A DNA stretch of 64,000 nt from Bog-473 sp963766995 (GCA_963766995.1 CAVYCE010000001.1:310001-374000); one strand, 5' to 3'; positions 43,612 to 52,918 are shown, numbered from the stretch's first letter. The notes: generated by a model from the sequence alone, not told the origin. Program-made: numbers and translations.

Positions 43612-44409
43612 ATGACCGCACCAGCCAGGACACTCCTGGAGGGCCAGCAGGAACTGATCCAGCTGAGTCCCCCCACTTTCGCCAACCTCGAAGAGGAGCG
43701 ACTGCACCGAAAGCAGCGCCTGGCCGGAGCGCTGCGCCTGTTCGGCCGCTTCGGATTCGGCGAGGGCGTGGCCGGGCACATCACGGCCCGTGACCCCGAG
43801 CTCACCGATCACTTCTGGGTCAACCCGTTCGGGATGAGCTTCCGCCACGTGCGCGTGTCCGACCTAATTCTGGTCAGCCACACCGGCCAAGTGGTCGAAG
43901 GCAACCGTCCAGTCAATCCGGCCGCCTTCGCCATTCACTCCGCCGTCCACGCCGCCCGCCCCGATGTCATCGCCGCCGCCCACGCCCACTCCATTTACGG
44001 CAAGTCGTGGTCGGCCCTTGGGCGCCTCCTGGACCCGATCACCCAAGATGCCTGTGTCTTCTTCGAGGACCACACCGTCTGTGAGGAAGGCGGCGGCGCC
44101 ATTGTCCTGGAGGAAGCGGCCGCCAAGGCACTCGCCTCGGCTCTCGGCCCGCACAAGGCCACCATCCATCGCAACCACGGCCTCTTCACCGTCGGCACCA
44201 CCGTGGACGAGGCGGCCTGGTGGTTCATCACCATGGAGCGCTCCTGCCAGGCCCAGCTGCTGGCCGAGGCGGCCGGCACGCCCCTACTCATCAACGACGA
44301 AGGCGCTCGCTACACCCGCGACCGCACGGCGTCCCACCACGCGGGCTGGTTCTCCTTCAAACCGCTGTGGGATGAGATCGAGCGCAGCGACCCAGACCTC
44401 TTCGACTGA
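43612..44409 (+). CDS. Class II aldolase/adducin family protein
   Basis: A 265-residue protein: FGFGEGVAGHITARDPELTD with the Gly-His phosphate/zinc site, FWVNPFGMSFRHVRVSDLIL, then AAHAHSIYGKSWSALGRLLD with the zinc HxH, and IHRNHGLFTVGTTVDEAAWW with the third His. The zinc set (HxH plus NHG) is complete. Members are fuculose-phosphate aldolases, decarboxylases and epimerases; many actinobacterial ones, like this, have no known substrate. Followed 45 bases later by the GH20 gene. Confidence 0.87.
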   Translation: MTAPARTLLEGQQELIQLSPPTFANLEEERLHRKQRLAGALRLFGRFGFGEGVAGHITARDPELTDHFWVNPFGMSFRHVRVSDLILVSHTGQVVEGNRPVNPAAFAIHSAVHAARPDVIAAAHAHSIYGKSWSALGRLLDPITQDACVFFEDHTVCEEGGGAIVLEEAAAKALASALGPHKATIHRNHGLFTVGTTVDEAAWWFITMERSCQAQLLAEAAGTPLLINDEGARYTRDRTASHHAGWFSFKPLWDEIERSDPDLFD

Positions 44410-44454
44410 CCACGCCGCATCCCGCACTCGCACTCCCACTCGCACTCCCAGCCC

Positions 44455-46029
44455 GTGTCTGATCTTGCTGTGGGGGTCGTGCCCCATCCCGCCTTCGTCA
44501 ACGTTGGCCCAGGCGAGGTGATCCTCGGACCACAAGGCGGGCTCACCATCGCCCTAGGCGAGACAGTCCCGCCCACGATCGCCGACTGGTTCTGCACTTG
44601 GGCTCAAAACCTGCACGGCATCACGACCGAGATCTCAACTTCCCAAGAAGACGTGGGAGTCAGCCTCTCCGCCGGACCCTTCGACCGGCCGGATCTCCCT
44701 CCCACCACAGGCATCGACCCCCGACCTCAGCAAGGAAACGCCGAGCGCTACCGCCTCGTCGCCCAAGGGACCAACGCCGCCATCACTGCACCCACGGCCG
44801 AAGGCGCCTTTCGGGCCCTGACCACGCTGCTGCAGCTGATCACCGTCACCGATGGCACGGTGTGCGTCCCCACCATCGAAATAGAGGACAGTCCCGCCTA
44901 TACCTGGCGCGGCCTCTCACTCGATGTGGCCCGCCACTTCTTCACGGTGCCCGAGGTGGAGCAGACCATCGACCTGCTCGCCTTCTACAAATACAGCGTT
45001 CTCCACCTGCACCTCACCGACTCGGAAGGGTGGCGCATCGAGAGCAAGGTGCGGCCACTCCTCACCGCCGGCAAGACCGAGTTCTATACGCAAGACGAGT
45101 TCCGCCACCTCTGCCAGTACGCCGCCGACCGATTTGTGACCGTCGTCCCCGAGATCGACCTTCCCGGGCACTCACGCTGCGCCATCGAGGCCTACGAAGC
45201 ACTCCAGGGATCACGCGGGCCGACCGACCACCTCATGCCCTACCTCGACCCCGATGTCGACGAGGTGCTGGCCTTCACCCGCGACGTCCTGACCGAACTG
45301 ACCACTCTGGCCCCGGGACCCTTCGTCCACATCGGCTGTGATGAGCCCTTCGGCATGCCCGTTCCCGCCTATGAGCGCTTCGTCGGCTTCGCCCATGAGG
45401 TCGTCCGCCAGGCCGGCAAACGGGTGGTGGCCTGGCAAGAGGTCACCCGCTATGGACACCTCACCCCCGACGACGTCATGCAGTACTGGATCGGTCCCGA
45501 CAATCAGTTCGATGTCGAGCTAGTCAAACAATTCGTCGACCACGCCATGCATCCCATGATTGAGGAGGCGGCCAAGCTGTTTGCGATCGCTCCCGAAGAC
45601 GTGCCCATCGCCACCGCCAACGGCGTGCCGGTCCTGGTCTCTTCCAACTCCATGCTCTATCTCGACCGCGGCCACGCCGACAAGGGGCGAGACGAGCGTC
45701 AGGCGGAGCTGCGCAAGCGCCTCGGCCTCCGGGCCTACCAACGCCGCAGCCTGGAGCAAATGTTCGACTGGCACGTCACCGACCTCCCCGAGATCGCCCA
45801 CAGCCACGCCATCGTCGCCGGCGTCGAGGCCGCCATGTGGGGCGAGACCCTGACCAGTTTCGAGGATCTCGGCTTCCTTCTCCTCCCCCGCCTCGCCGGC
45901 GTGGCCGAGAAAGCCTGGACCCACTCCCGAACCACTTGGGACGACTACCGCACCCGGGTCAACACCCATCGCCCCCTCTGGCCGAACTTCGGGTTCACCA
46001 CAGCCTTCGAACCAGCTGACCCCGGCTGA
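44455..46029 (+). CDS. Beta-N-acetylhexosaminidase, glycoside hydrolase family 20
   Basis: A 524-residue GH20 enzyme. Residues 1-140 form the GH20b domain (AFRALTTLLQLITV). The barrel starts YTWRGLSLDVARHFF; SVLHLHLTDSEGWRIESKVR follows, and the catalytic pair is FVHIGCDEPFG with Asp296 and Glu297. It removes terminal GlcNAc or GalNAc from oligosaccharides by substrate-assisted catalysis. There is no signal peptide from the GTG at 44455, so it seems cytoplasmic and may act on imported or recycled amino sugars. Normal length. The gap before it has a short ACTCGC/ACTCCC repeat. Confidence 0.92.
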   Translation: MSDLAVGVVPHPAFVNVGPGEVILGPQGGLTIALGETVPPTIADWFCTWAQNLHGITTEISTSQEDVGVSLSAGPFDRPDLPPTTGIDPRPQQGNAERYRLVAQGTNAAITAPTAEGAFRALTTLLQLITVTDGTVCVPTIEIEDSPAYTWRGLSLDVARHFFTVPEVEQTIDLLAFYKYSVLHLHLTDSEGWRIESKVRPLLTAGKTEFYTQDEFRHLCQYAADRFVTVVPEIDLPGHSRCAIEAYEALQGSRGPTDHLMPYLDPDVDEVLAFTRDVLTELTTLAPGPFVHIGCDEPFGMPVPAYERFVGFAHEVVRQAGKRVVAWQEVTRYGHLTPDDVMQYWIGPDNQFDVELVKQFVDHAMHPMIEEAAKLFAIAPEDVPIATANGVPVLVSSNSMLYLDRGHADKGRDERQAELRKRLGLRAYQRRSLEQMFDWHVTDLPEIAHSHAIVAGVEAAMWGETLTSFEDLGFLLLPRLAGVAEKAWTHSRTTWDDYRTRVNTHRPLWPNFGFTTAFEPADPG

Positions 46030-46079
46030 CCCTGCTCCACCGAACACCCCCGAGACTCGCTGCGGCATAACGTGCTTCC

Positions 46080-46433
46080 ATGATCTTTGGGGCCCACGTC
46101 ATCCTCTACAGCACCGATGCCGAGGCTGACCACGCGCTGTTTCGTGACGTGCTTCAGTACCCCTTCGTCGACGCCGGCCATGACTGGCTCATCTTCGAGC
46201 TTCCCCCCGCCGAGCTGGCCGTGCACCCGGCCGATCACAATGCCCATGAGTTGTACCTCATGTGCGACGACCTGGTCGCCACCATGGAAGACCTAGCCGC
46301 GAAGGACGTTGCCTGTGGCCCGGTCGAAGAGGCGCGCTGGGGTTCGGTCACCCACGTCACCCTTCCCGGAGGCGGCACCGTCGGCCTCTACCAACCGAGG
46401 CATCCATCGCCCTTGGACCGTTTGCGACCATAA
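46080..46433 (+). CDS. VOC family protein
   Basis: A 117-residue single VOC module: GAHVILYSTDAEADHALFRD at the start, YLMCDDLVATMEDLAAKDVA, and an end LPGGGTVGLYQPRHPSPLDR. The metal positions are only partly kept (Gly-Leu-Tyr in place of the usual Glu), so it may bind a ligand without metal catalysis. Starts 51 bases after GH20. The KstR-like site and the FadD gene follow at once. Confidence 0.82.
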   Translation: MIFGAHVILYSTDAEADHALFRDVLQYPFVDAGHDWLIFELPPAELAVHPADHNAHELYLMCDDLVATMEDLAAKDVACGPVEEARWGSVTHVTLPGGGTVGLYQPRHPSPLDRLRP

Positions 46434-46434
46434 C

Positions 46435-46448
46435 GAGAACCTGTTCTA
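46435..46448 (+). promoter_or_regulatory. KstR-like operator candidate upstream of FadD
   Basis: GAGAACCTGTTCTA fits the KstR pattern TnnAACnnGTTnnA in all fixed positions but the first (G for T). It ends 11 bases before the ATG of the acyl-CoA synthetase gene, so a bound repressor would cover the start of transcription. Confidence 0.5.
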
Positions 46449-46459
46449 ATCTCGCTCCG

Positions 46460-48085
46460 ATGGAGTGCAACCTCGCCGATCTTTTTGAGGCCGCAGTCGA
46501 CGCCTATTCCGACCGGGAATACCTGGTGGCAGACGGGAAGCGGCGCACCTATGGCGAGATGGAAGCCCGGGCCAACCAGCTGGCCCACCACCTGGCCGCC
46601 CAGGGCATCGGTCCCGGCGACCACGTCGGCATCTACTCCTACAACAGCGTCGAGTGGGTAGAGACGGCTTGGGCCGTCTTCAAGCTCCGAGCGGTGTGGA
46701 TCAACATCAACTACCGCTACGTCAAAGAAGAGCTGCGCTACCTCCTGACCAACGCCGATCTCAAGGCCCTGGTGCACCAGCGCGAGTTTTCGCCCCTGGT
46801 GACCGACCTCCTGAGCGACCTCCCCGAACTCCGCCACATCATCGTCATTGACGACGCAACCGACGCCGACCCGACTCCCGGCGCCCTCCGCTATGAAGAT
46901 GCCTTCACCGATCAGTCGACCACCCGCGACTTCGGCCCTCGCTCAGGGGAGGACCTCTACATCCTCTACACCGGCGGCACCACGGGCATGCCCAAGGGCG
47001 TGGTCTGGCACCACCAAGATGTCTTCTACGCCCTCGGCGGCGGTACCGACCCCACCACCAACACGCGCATCGAAGACCCCAGCCTCATGGCCGCCAAAGG
47101 GGCCAACGGCGCCATGGTCCATCTGCCCATCGCTCCCCTCATGCACGGCGCCACCCAGTGGTGCGTCATGGGCCAGAGCTTTGTCGGCTCGAAAATTGTC
47201 CTGATGGCCAAGTTCGACCCGCACGAGGTGTGGCGCCTGGTCGAAGAAGAGAAGGCCAATTCGGTCATGATCACCGGCGACGCCATGGGGAAGCCGTTGG
47301 TCGAGTCGCTCGATGACCCTGGCTTTTCCCACGACCTCTCCTCCCTCTTTGCCGTCGTCTCCTCGGCCGCCCTCTTCAGCTCCCCGGTGAAGGACCAGTT
47401 CTTCAGGAAGCTGCCCAACATCCTCATCACTGACGCCGTCGGCTCGTCCGAGGGCGGTAACAACGGGCTCACCGTAATCAGTGCCGGAAACACGGCCATG
47501 AGGAGCGGTCCCACTGTGCACCTCCTCGGTGACACGGTGGTCTTCGACGAGGATCTCGTCGAGGTGGTGCCCGGCTCGGGTGTCATTGGCAAGATCGCCC
47601 GCTCCGGCGACATCCCGCAGGGCTACTACAACGATCCCAAAAAAACGGCCGAGGTCTTCATCAACGTACGCGGCAAGCGCTACGTGATGCCGGGCGACTA
47701 CGCCACCGTCGAAGAAGACGGCTCCATCACACTGCTCGGCCGTGGCTCCATCGTTATCAACTCCGGCGGCGAGAAAATCTTCCCCGAAGAAGTGGAGTCG
47801 GCGGTGCGCTCGCACCCAGACGTCATGGATGCCATCGTCTGCGGCGCGCCCGATGAGCGCTGGGGCCAAACCGTGGCGGCCATCATTCAACCCCGCGTCG
47901 GGCATGAGGCGCCATCGCTGGAGAGTATCCAGGAGCACTGCCGCAGCACCATCGCCGGATACAAGCTGCCCCGCCGCCTGCACGTCGTCCAGACCGTCGA
48001 GCGCTCGCCCAGCGGCAAGCCGGACTACACCTGGGCCACCGCCATCGTGACAGCAGGCGACACTCCCGCTCCCAGCACTCCTTAG
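46460..48085 (+). CDS. Acyl-CoA synthetase (FadD family)
   Basis: A 541-residue ANL enzyme: MECNLADLFEAAVDAYSDRE at the start, LYTGGTTGMPKGVVWHHQDV as the P-loop, PLMHGATQWCVMGQSFVGSK, then MPGDYATVEEDGSITLLGRG and NSGGEKIFPEEVESAVRSHP, and the catalytic Lys in RSPSGKPDYTWA. ATG 46460 is chosen because the conserved N-terminus begins there. It is close to actinobacterial FadD19-like enzymes in layout, though subgrouping by eye is unsafe. The KstR-like site immediately upstream supports a lipid or steroid role. Confidence 0.92.
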   Translation: MECNLADLFEAAVDAYSDREYLVADGKRRTYGEMEARANQLAHHLAAQGIGPGDHVGIYSYNSVEWVETAWAVFKLRAVWININYRYVKEELRYLLTNADLKALVHQREFSPLVTDLLSDLPELRHIIVIDDATDADPTPGALRYEDAFTDQSTTRDFGPRSGEDLYILYTGGTTGMPKGVVWHHQDVFYALGGGTDPTTNTRIEDPSLMAAKGANGAMVHLPIAPLMHGATQWCVMGQSFVGSKIVLMAKFDPHEVWRLVEEEKANSVMITGDAMGKPLVESLDDPGFSHDLSSLFAVVSSAALFSSPVKDQFFRKLPNILITDAVGSSEGGNNGLTVISAGNTAMRSGPTVHLLGDTVVFDEDLVEVVPGSGVIGKIARSGDIPQGYYNDPKKTAEVFINVRGKRYVMPGDYATVEEDGSITLLGRGSIVINSGGEKIFPEEVESAVRSHPDVMDAIVCGAPDERWGQTVAAIIQPRVGHEAPSLESIQEHCRSTIAGYKLPRRLHVVQTVERSPSGKPDYTWATAIVTAGDTPAPSTP

Positions 48086-48101
48086 GCACTGCCCTAAAAC
48101 A

Positions 48102-48767
48102 ATGCCCCTGGAGCTGACCGAGATTCTCTCCGGCCGGGCCCTCGGTGGCGGCCGGACTTCAGTTTCCCTTCCAACGGCCGTCCTCACCATGGAGCTACAG
48201 CGCGGCGTCATGGGTGACATCGCCTCGTTCCCCGAATTGGCCCAAGCGGCTCTAGAGCAGCACATTGTCGCCAACGCGGCGCGATTACTTTCCGCTTGCC
48301 GCGCCGCCCGGGTGCCCGTGGTCCACTGCACGGCCGAGTTTCGGGCCGATCGGGAAGGCAGCCTGACCAACACCCCCCTCCACACGGCCCTTCTTCGGCG
48401 TCCCGAGCACCTGCTCGAACACACCCCCGCCACCGAGCTGGTGCCGGAGCTCGGGGCCGAGGTCACCGACTACGTCTCGGCCCGCCGCCACGGAGTGGCC
48501 CCCTTCACGGGCACGCCGCTGCACCAAACACTGCAAAGTCTCGGCGTGCGGGTGCTCATCGTGACCGGTGTCTCCACCAATCTCGGCGTGCTCGGGCTGT
48601 GCGTCGAGGCCGTCAATCTGGGCTATCAGGTGGTGGTGGCCTCCGATGCCGTCACGGGCGTACCCCTGGAGTACGCCGATGCCGTTCTGCGCCAATCGGT
48701 CGCATTGGTGGCAGCCGTGCACACCGTCGACGAGATCGTCGGAGCCATCGCCGCCCTCACGCGATGA
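48102..48767 (+). CDS. Isochorismatase-like cysteine hydrolase family protein lacking the usual catalytic residues
   Basis: A 221-residue isochorismatase fold: SLPTAVLTMELQRGVMGDIA, ARVPVVHCTAEFRADREGSL, then LGVRVLIVTGVSTNLGVLGL and NLGYQVVVASDAVTGVP. In active cysteine hydrolases the first strand has an Asp-x-Gln, and the segment after TGVxTN has the nucleophile Cys (T-N-x-C-V). Here these read Glu (TMELQ) and Gly (TNLGV). The Lys of the triad is also not evident. It may therefore be inactive or act differently. The P-loop kinase gene starts seven bases after its stop. Confidence 0.78.
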   Translation: MPLELTEILSGRALGGGRTSVSLPTAVLTMELQRGVMGDIASFPELAQAALEQHIVANAARLLSACRAARVPVVHCTAEFRADREGSLTNTPLHTALLRRPEHLLEHTPATELVPELGAEVTDYVSARRHGVAPFTGTPLHQTLQSLGVRVLIVTGVSTNLGVLGLCVEAVNLGYQVVVASDAVTGVPLEYADAVLRQSVALVAAVHTVDEIVGAIAALTR

Positions 48768-48774
48768 TGCAGCC

Positions 48775-49329
48775 ATGGCGAAAGGCCGACTCCTCCTCCT
48801 GACCGGCTCGCCCGGGTGTGGCAAGACCACGGTGGCCCCTTTAGTGGCTGACTTTGAGTCACCCTCGGCCTGCCTGGACCTCGATTGGTTCTTCGCCAAG
48901 CTTCGGCAGGGCGCCATTGAGCCGTGGCTCGACGAGGCCCATCAACAGAACCGGGTGGTGTTGTCGGCGGCCGCCTCGGCGGTGGCCACCTTTGCTGCCG
49001 GCAGCTATTTCACCGTGGCCGAAGGGATCTTGTATCCGTTCATGCTCGATCTCTTTGCCGCTGCCTGCCGGTCCTTGGGCATCGAAATCAACTACGCGGT
49101 TCTCCGGGCGCCGCTCGCCACTGTGCACGAACGAGTGCAACAGCGCCGAATTGAACCACAGCACAAAGACGCGTTGGACAACTTGGCCGTGGTCGGCGAC
49201 CTCTGGACACAGTTCGAAGCGGCTGGGGTCGACGAACGCCACCGGGTGGAGTCGGGTGACCTCACCCCAACTGACGTCGCAGCTGAGATCTACCGACGCT
49301 GCAACAACGGTGAGCTCGTCCTGTCGTGA
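48775..49329 (+). CDS. P-loop kinase-like ATPase (AAA_33/zeta-toxin-like group)
   Basis: A 184-residue P-loop protein. The Walker A is LLLLTGSPGCGKTTVAPLVA near the N-terminus, LDLDWFF is a kinase-type motif, and HERVQQRRIEPQ is a lid-like Arg segment. No helicase or AAA+ sensor motifs are present, so a small-molecule kinase of the shikimate-kinase/AAA_33 group is the best call; a zeta-toxin homologue is possible but no epsilon antitoxin is seen. Located seven bases behind the isochorismatase-like gene, likely the same transcript. Confidence 0.75.
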   Translation: MAKGRLLLLTGSPGCGKTTVAPLVADFESPSACLDLDWFFAKLRQGAIEPWLDEAHQQNRVVLSAAASAVATFAAGSYFTVAEGILYPFMLDLFAAACRSLGIEINYAVLRAPLATVHERVQQRRIEPQHKDALDNLAVVGDLWTQFEAAGVDERHRVESGDLTPTDVAAEIYRRCNNGELVLS

Positions 49330-49402
49330 TCGAACCAACTCAACGCCTTGTGCGTCTTAGCCCCAGTGGGACATCTGAGACCTCGTGAGACAGAGTGAAG
49401 CG

Positions 49403-50722
49403 ATGCCACGCGCCGTTCTGATCGCCGCCGCCTCAGTCCTGCTGGCGGCGGCTGGCACCCTCGTGGCTGTCCTACCAACCAACGCCTCGACTGTCACCAC
49501 CACCACCAGCCCATGTGTCATTCCGACTCCTGGTCAACCAGGTGGGGCCGCTTTGTCAACCCCTGGGAACGCACTGAACGGCCCCGCCCTCATAGCGCTG
49601 AAGGGAGGAGCGGCCCAGAGTGACTTTTCCATCGACGGCAACAACCTCGTGGTCGAGCCGCCGGGTCGCAATGACCACCCCACCATCACTGCGCACCAGG
49701 CCGAGTGCGATGCCTTGGCGTCTCTCAACCTGCAGAATGAAGCGCTGAGCACATCGTTCGGTTCGGGTGTGGCCGTGGGCTACGGCCGCGTCAGCGTGGC
49801 CAGTCTCCTGTTCCCACCAGTGACGCACATCCCCGGCCTCATCGATGACACGCCAGGCGACGTGCAGCCCAAGTTCGCCCGCGTCACGCTCTATAACAAT
49901 CGGCTGGCCTGGGTGGTGGTGTTCGCCCACCACGTGGTCGCTCCATGTCCCTTGGCCTCAGGAGCGACGACGACCACCACCCCTCTCCCCACCGACTTCG
50001 ACTACCAAGTGTTTCTGGTTGATGCGCACACGGGACGCGATGCCCTCATCTACACCGAGAGTGCGCCCGGATTGTGCGGATCGAGTGGTCGAATGCCGCC
50101 GACGTTGTCGCAACCTCGCGAGCAGGTCTCGGTGCCGTGGTCCCTCACTTCTCGGAACGCCAAGGGCTACTCGGGGACCATCACGACGACCGTGCTCCCC
50201 TGCGATGGGTATTCGGATCCAGTGTTTATCGATCAAGGTGGCTCGGGCCTCGAGGTGCTCGTGGTCAGACCAGTTGGTGCACGGTGCGGCGCCGCCAAAC
50301 GCGTCCGGTTGACGGTGGACGCCGCTACCGTCACGTCCGACCTCCCCGCCACCATCACTCACGATCCGGTGGGGCTCTACACCGGACTCCAACCCCTCCC
50401 AGTGACCAAGAGCTCGGTCACCCCTCACCCACTGATTACGGTCGACGACCAGGACAACGGGCAGACCATCGCCGTTCCCACTGGGGACGTGCTGGTGGTG
50501 CAGCCCCTGCAGAGCCTGACCAACGTGACCTCCTTCGTCAGTCCCGTCGTATCAAGCAACTCTGCGGTGCTAGGCGGGCTCAACAAGCGACAGTCATTGG
50601 CGGCTGAGTTCAGGGCCTGGAAAACAGGCCATGCCACCCTCTCGATTCCCGCCTCCAAATGCCGGACCGTCCCGGTCGGAAAGTCGTCGTGTTTCATTGT
50701 CCACGTCAAGGTGACGACTTAG
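49403..50722 (+). CDS. Secreted protein of unknown function
   Basis: A protein of about 439 residues with a signal peptide (MPRAVLIAAASVLLAAAGTL ... NAS). The mature part is Thr/Pro/Val-rich and mainly beta, with three Cys in the first 200 residues and further Cys near the C-terminus (SKCRTVPVGKSSCFIVHVKV). The last 100 residues have a GxxIxVPxGDxLxVxxL pattern that faintly recalls a chagasin-type fold; too weak to call. A GTG at 49385 is an alternative start. It converges with the next gene, a second secreted protein, leaving 19 bases. Confidence 0.62.
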   Translation: MPRAVLIAAASVLLAAAGTLVAVLPTNASTVTTTTSPCVIPTPGQPGGAALSTPGNALNGPALIALKGGAAQSDFSIDGNNLVVEPPGRNDHPTITAHQAECDALASLNLQNEALSTSFGSGVAVGYGRVSVASLLFPPVTHIPGLIDDTPGDVQPKFARVTLYNNRLAWVVVFAHHVVAPCPLASGATTTTTPLPTDFDYQVFLVDAHTGRDALIYTESAPGLCGSSGRMPPTLSQPREQVSVPWSLTSRNAKGYSGTITTTVLPCDGYSDPVFIDQGGSGLEVLVVRPVGARCGAAKRVRLTVDAATVTSDLPATITHDPVGLYTGLQPLPVTKSSVTPHPLITVDDQDNGQTIAVPTGDVLVVQPLQSLTNVTSFVSPVVSSNSAVLGGLNKRQSLAAEFRAWKTGHATLSIPASKCRTVPVGKSSCFIVHVKVTT

Positions 50723-50741
50723 GTCTCGATCGTCATCTCCC

Positions 50742-51614
50742 TCATCGGGTCGGACAACGAGTCGATTGATCCGCCTTGGAGACGCCGATGTGCGAGTGCG
50801 ACAGCATCCCCGCCTTCGGCACATAGGGCGTTGTGATCGTGACTGGGGTACCGAAGCTGGTGAAGTCCAATGTGGTCGTGCCCGAAATGCGCTGTACCGG
50901 TGCCTGGGGCGAGCTCGATACCTGATGAATCGACGTCTGCACCTTGCGGATGCGCCCTCGACGGTCCAGCCACATTCGGATGACTGAGGTGGACACCTGC
51001 GAATAGCGGCCCTTCGAGCCGTAACACTCGGCACCGTGAGTCGTCCACGAATACACAGTGGTAGACACGCTGCCCACGCTCTGATGAACAGATACCCGTG
51101 GTGCAGGTTCGCTTGGAACGTGAAGGAGAGGCGCGAGCGCCACCTCCACATAGGCCTCACTCATCGCTCCGAAGGGCCCCAGCAACGGCGACACCGGGAC
51201 TTCGGCCCACGGCAGCGTCACCGATTGCGGCATTTGCAGGAATGACCCCCGGGGCGTCTCACGTTCATGCAGGAGGGAGTGATAATCGGCCTGACTGGTT
51301 GACCCAACAAACTGCTGCTCGGCCTGGTGCGTATAGACGCTCACCTCTGAGGAGTGGTGAGCGAAGTTCACTGCACCAACACCAAAGTCGGTGGAGTCGA
51401 CGATCGGTTCAGTACTTCGTATCGACGCGGTCACCTCGAAGGTGGCGCTACGGGCTCGCGCCGTCGCCGTCACCGCCCGTTGCACCAGCGACGACGGAAC
51501 TGATGCAGCAGAGGAAGCACCGGGCTCCTCCCGAACTCCGACCCAGGCGCCCGCACCAACTCCGGCCGTCAAGACGACCAACAGGAACTTGGGAATCAAT
51601 GGCCGAGGGCGCAT
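50742..51614 (-). CDS. Membrane-anchored or secreted protein of unknown function
   Basis: A 290-residue protein with a basic start (MRPRPLIPKF), one hydrophobic helix (LLVVLTAGVGAGAWVGV) and an outside domain with mostly beta prediction. VQRAVTATARARSATFEVTA, then IRMWLDRRGRIRKVQTSIHQ and GTTTLDFTSFGTPVTITTP recall the lipid-binding LppX/LprG-type pattern, in which an ATFE start and a closing 'D-F-x-x-F-G-x-P-V-x-I-x-x-P' are usual. That match gives a reasonable hint but no proof. ATG 51614 begins the N-terminal helix; a longer frame adds nothing. Confidence 0.65.
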   Translation of the reverse strand: MRPRPLIPKFLLVVLTAGVGAGAWVGVREEPGASSAASVPSSLVQRAVTATARARSATFEVTASIRSTEPIVDSTDFGVGAVNFAHHSSEVSVYTHQAEQQFVGSTSQADYHSLLHERETPRGSFLQMPQSVTLPWAEVPVSPLLGPFGAMSEAYVEVALAPLLHVPSEPAPRVSVHQSVGSVSTTVYSWTTHGAECYGSKGRYSQVSTSVIRMWLDRRGRIRKVQTSIHQVSSSPQAPVQRISGTTTLDFTSFGTPVTITTPYVPKAGMLSHSHIGVSKADQSTRCPTR

Positions 51615-51692
51615 GTCGCCTTCGACGCTAGCGACTCCGCCCAATGTGGGCTCAACCCATAATGGGGCGACCAAGCAGTCGCAACCCGGGAC

Positions 51693-52823
51693 CTACTTCT
51701 TAGCTGCAGCCTCGCGCTGGCGAGTCGTGCTGTGCACTGGGTCCTTGTCGAAGGTCTTGAGAATGTGCTTGCCGAAGGTCTCTACGGCCTCGTGGCAGAC
51801 GTCGATCTCCATGGATGTGGATAGCATGCCGAACGAGATTTGGTCGGCCCCGGTCTTGGTGTACGTCTCGATGGCCTTGTTCACTTCTTCGGGCGAACCG
51901 ATGGCAATCTGACCGGCGTCGATGGCCAGGTCCAAGGTGGCCGGGTCCATACCGGGCACGATCTCGGGCCACTCGGGCAGTCCCTTGGGCTTGGGGAAGG
52001 TGTCGAGGTAACGGAACACCAGGCTCAGGTGGTAGTTCGACTCCGACTCCAAGAATGCCTTACGAGCCTTGGCACCGTCTTCCATGCAGATCATCTGCGT
52101 GGTCACCATGACGTTGTTGTTGACGAAGGCGCCCACGGGGTTCTTGCAGTCTTGAATCTTCTCTTTGTACTTGGCGATCAGCGGGGTCAGCTGGTCGGGC
52201 GTTGAGAAGCCAAAGCACAGGATGCCCACACCGAGTTCGGCCGCCAGCTCGAAGGTCGACGGGCTACCCGCCGCCATCCAGATGGCGGGGTGGGGCTTGG
52301 AGTAGGGCTTGGGCAGTACGTTGCGCTGGGGCATCGAGAAGAATTTGCCGTCGTAGCTGTACTCCTCGTCCCTCCACATGCGCACCAACTGGGGCAGCAC
52401 CTCGGCCACCATTTCGCGGGTGAGGTCAGGGTCCTCGATGCCGAAGCCGCGCTGCTCGGTGGTGGACGAACCACGGCCGGTGCCGAATTCGAATCGACCT
52501 TCGGAAAGGTGATCGAGCATGGCCACACGCTCAGCAATGCGGGCCGGGTGGTTCACGGGAGGGGTGATGTTGAAGATGCCCGAGCCGATGTGGATGTTCG
52601 ACGTCTTGGCGGCGCAGAAGGCCAGGAACGACTCGGAAGCCGAGAGGTGGGAGTAGTCAGTCAGGAAGTGGTGCTCGGAGGCCCAGGTGTATTTGAACCC
52701 GGCTTTGTCGGCCGCCACGATGAACGACACCTCGTCCATGATGCGGTCGTGCTCGGCGGCTTCGCCGTGGGCGGCACGGTACTTGGGCAGCAGGCACGCG
52801 GCATTGAAGATCCCGAATTCCAT
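51693..52823 (-). CDS. LLM class flavin-dependent oxidoreductase
   Basis: A 376-residue bacterial-luciferase-like protein: MEFGIFNAACLLPKYRAAHG at the start, AADKAGFKYTWASEHHFLTD, NIHIGSGIFNITPPVNHPAR, RFEFGTGRGSSTTEQRGFG and KPHPAIWMAAGSPSTFELAA. It is a flavin (FMN or F420) monooxygenase or reductase. ATG 52823 is chosen as the conserved start; the longer frame would run through the operator. It is divergent from the FadD17-like gene with a shared regulatory gap holding a KstR-like site, so regulation with steroid degradation is likely. Confidence 0.88.
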   Translation of the reverse strand: MEFGIFNAACLLPKYRAAHGEAAEHDRIMDEVSFIVAADKAGFKYTWASEHHFLTDYSHLSASESFLAFCAAKTSNIHIGSGIFNITPPVNHPARIAERVAMLDHLSEGRFEFGTGRGSSTTEQRGFGIEDPDLTREMVAEVLPQLVRMWRDEEYSYDGKFFSMPQRNVLPKPYSKPHPAIWMAAGSPSTFELAAELGVGILCFGFSTPDQLTPLIAKYKEKIQDCKNPVGAFVNNNVMVTTQMICMEDGAKARKAFLESESNYHLSLVFRYLDTFPKPKGLPEWPEIVPGMDPATLDLAIDAGQIAIGSPEEVNKAIETYTKTGADQISFGMLSTSMEIDVCHEAVETFGKHILKTFDKDPVHSTTRQREAAAKK

Positions 52824-52904
52824 GGGGTGAACACGTCCTCCCGTACGGCTCCGCGGACCAATCCCGCAGGCGATCGTGCGAAGGTAACACGACCTAGAGT
52901 AAAA

Positions 52905-52918
52905 TGCAACGTGTTCCA
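52905..52918. promoter_or_regulatory. KstR-like operator between LLM and FadD17-like genes
   Basis: TGCAACGTGTTCCA fits TnnAACnnGTTnnA, the pattern bound by the cholesterol regulator KstR, at every fixed position. It lies in the divergent gap, 82 bases from the LLM start and 44 from the FadD17-like start, where one repressor could control both. Confidence 0.62.

Noticed and set aside
48775..49329. Zeta-toxin of a toxin-antitoxin pair
   Set aside because: No epsilon-like antitoxin gene is adjacent and the upstream gene is an isochorismatase-like protein; a small-molecule kinase is simpler.
27251..50580. Recurrent CTAGGCG / CGCCTAG words, a possible signal motif
   Set aside because: By a rough count about 15 in the window, near the number expected from GC content for a 7-mer on both strands; positions show no pattern.
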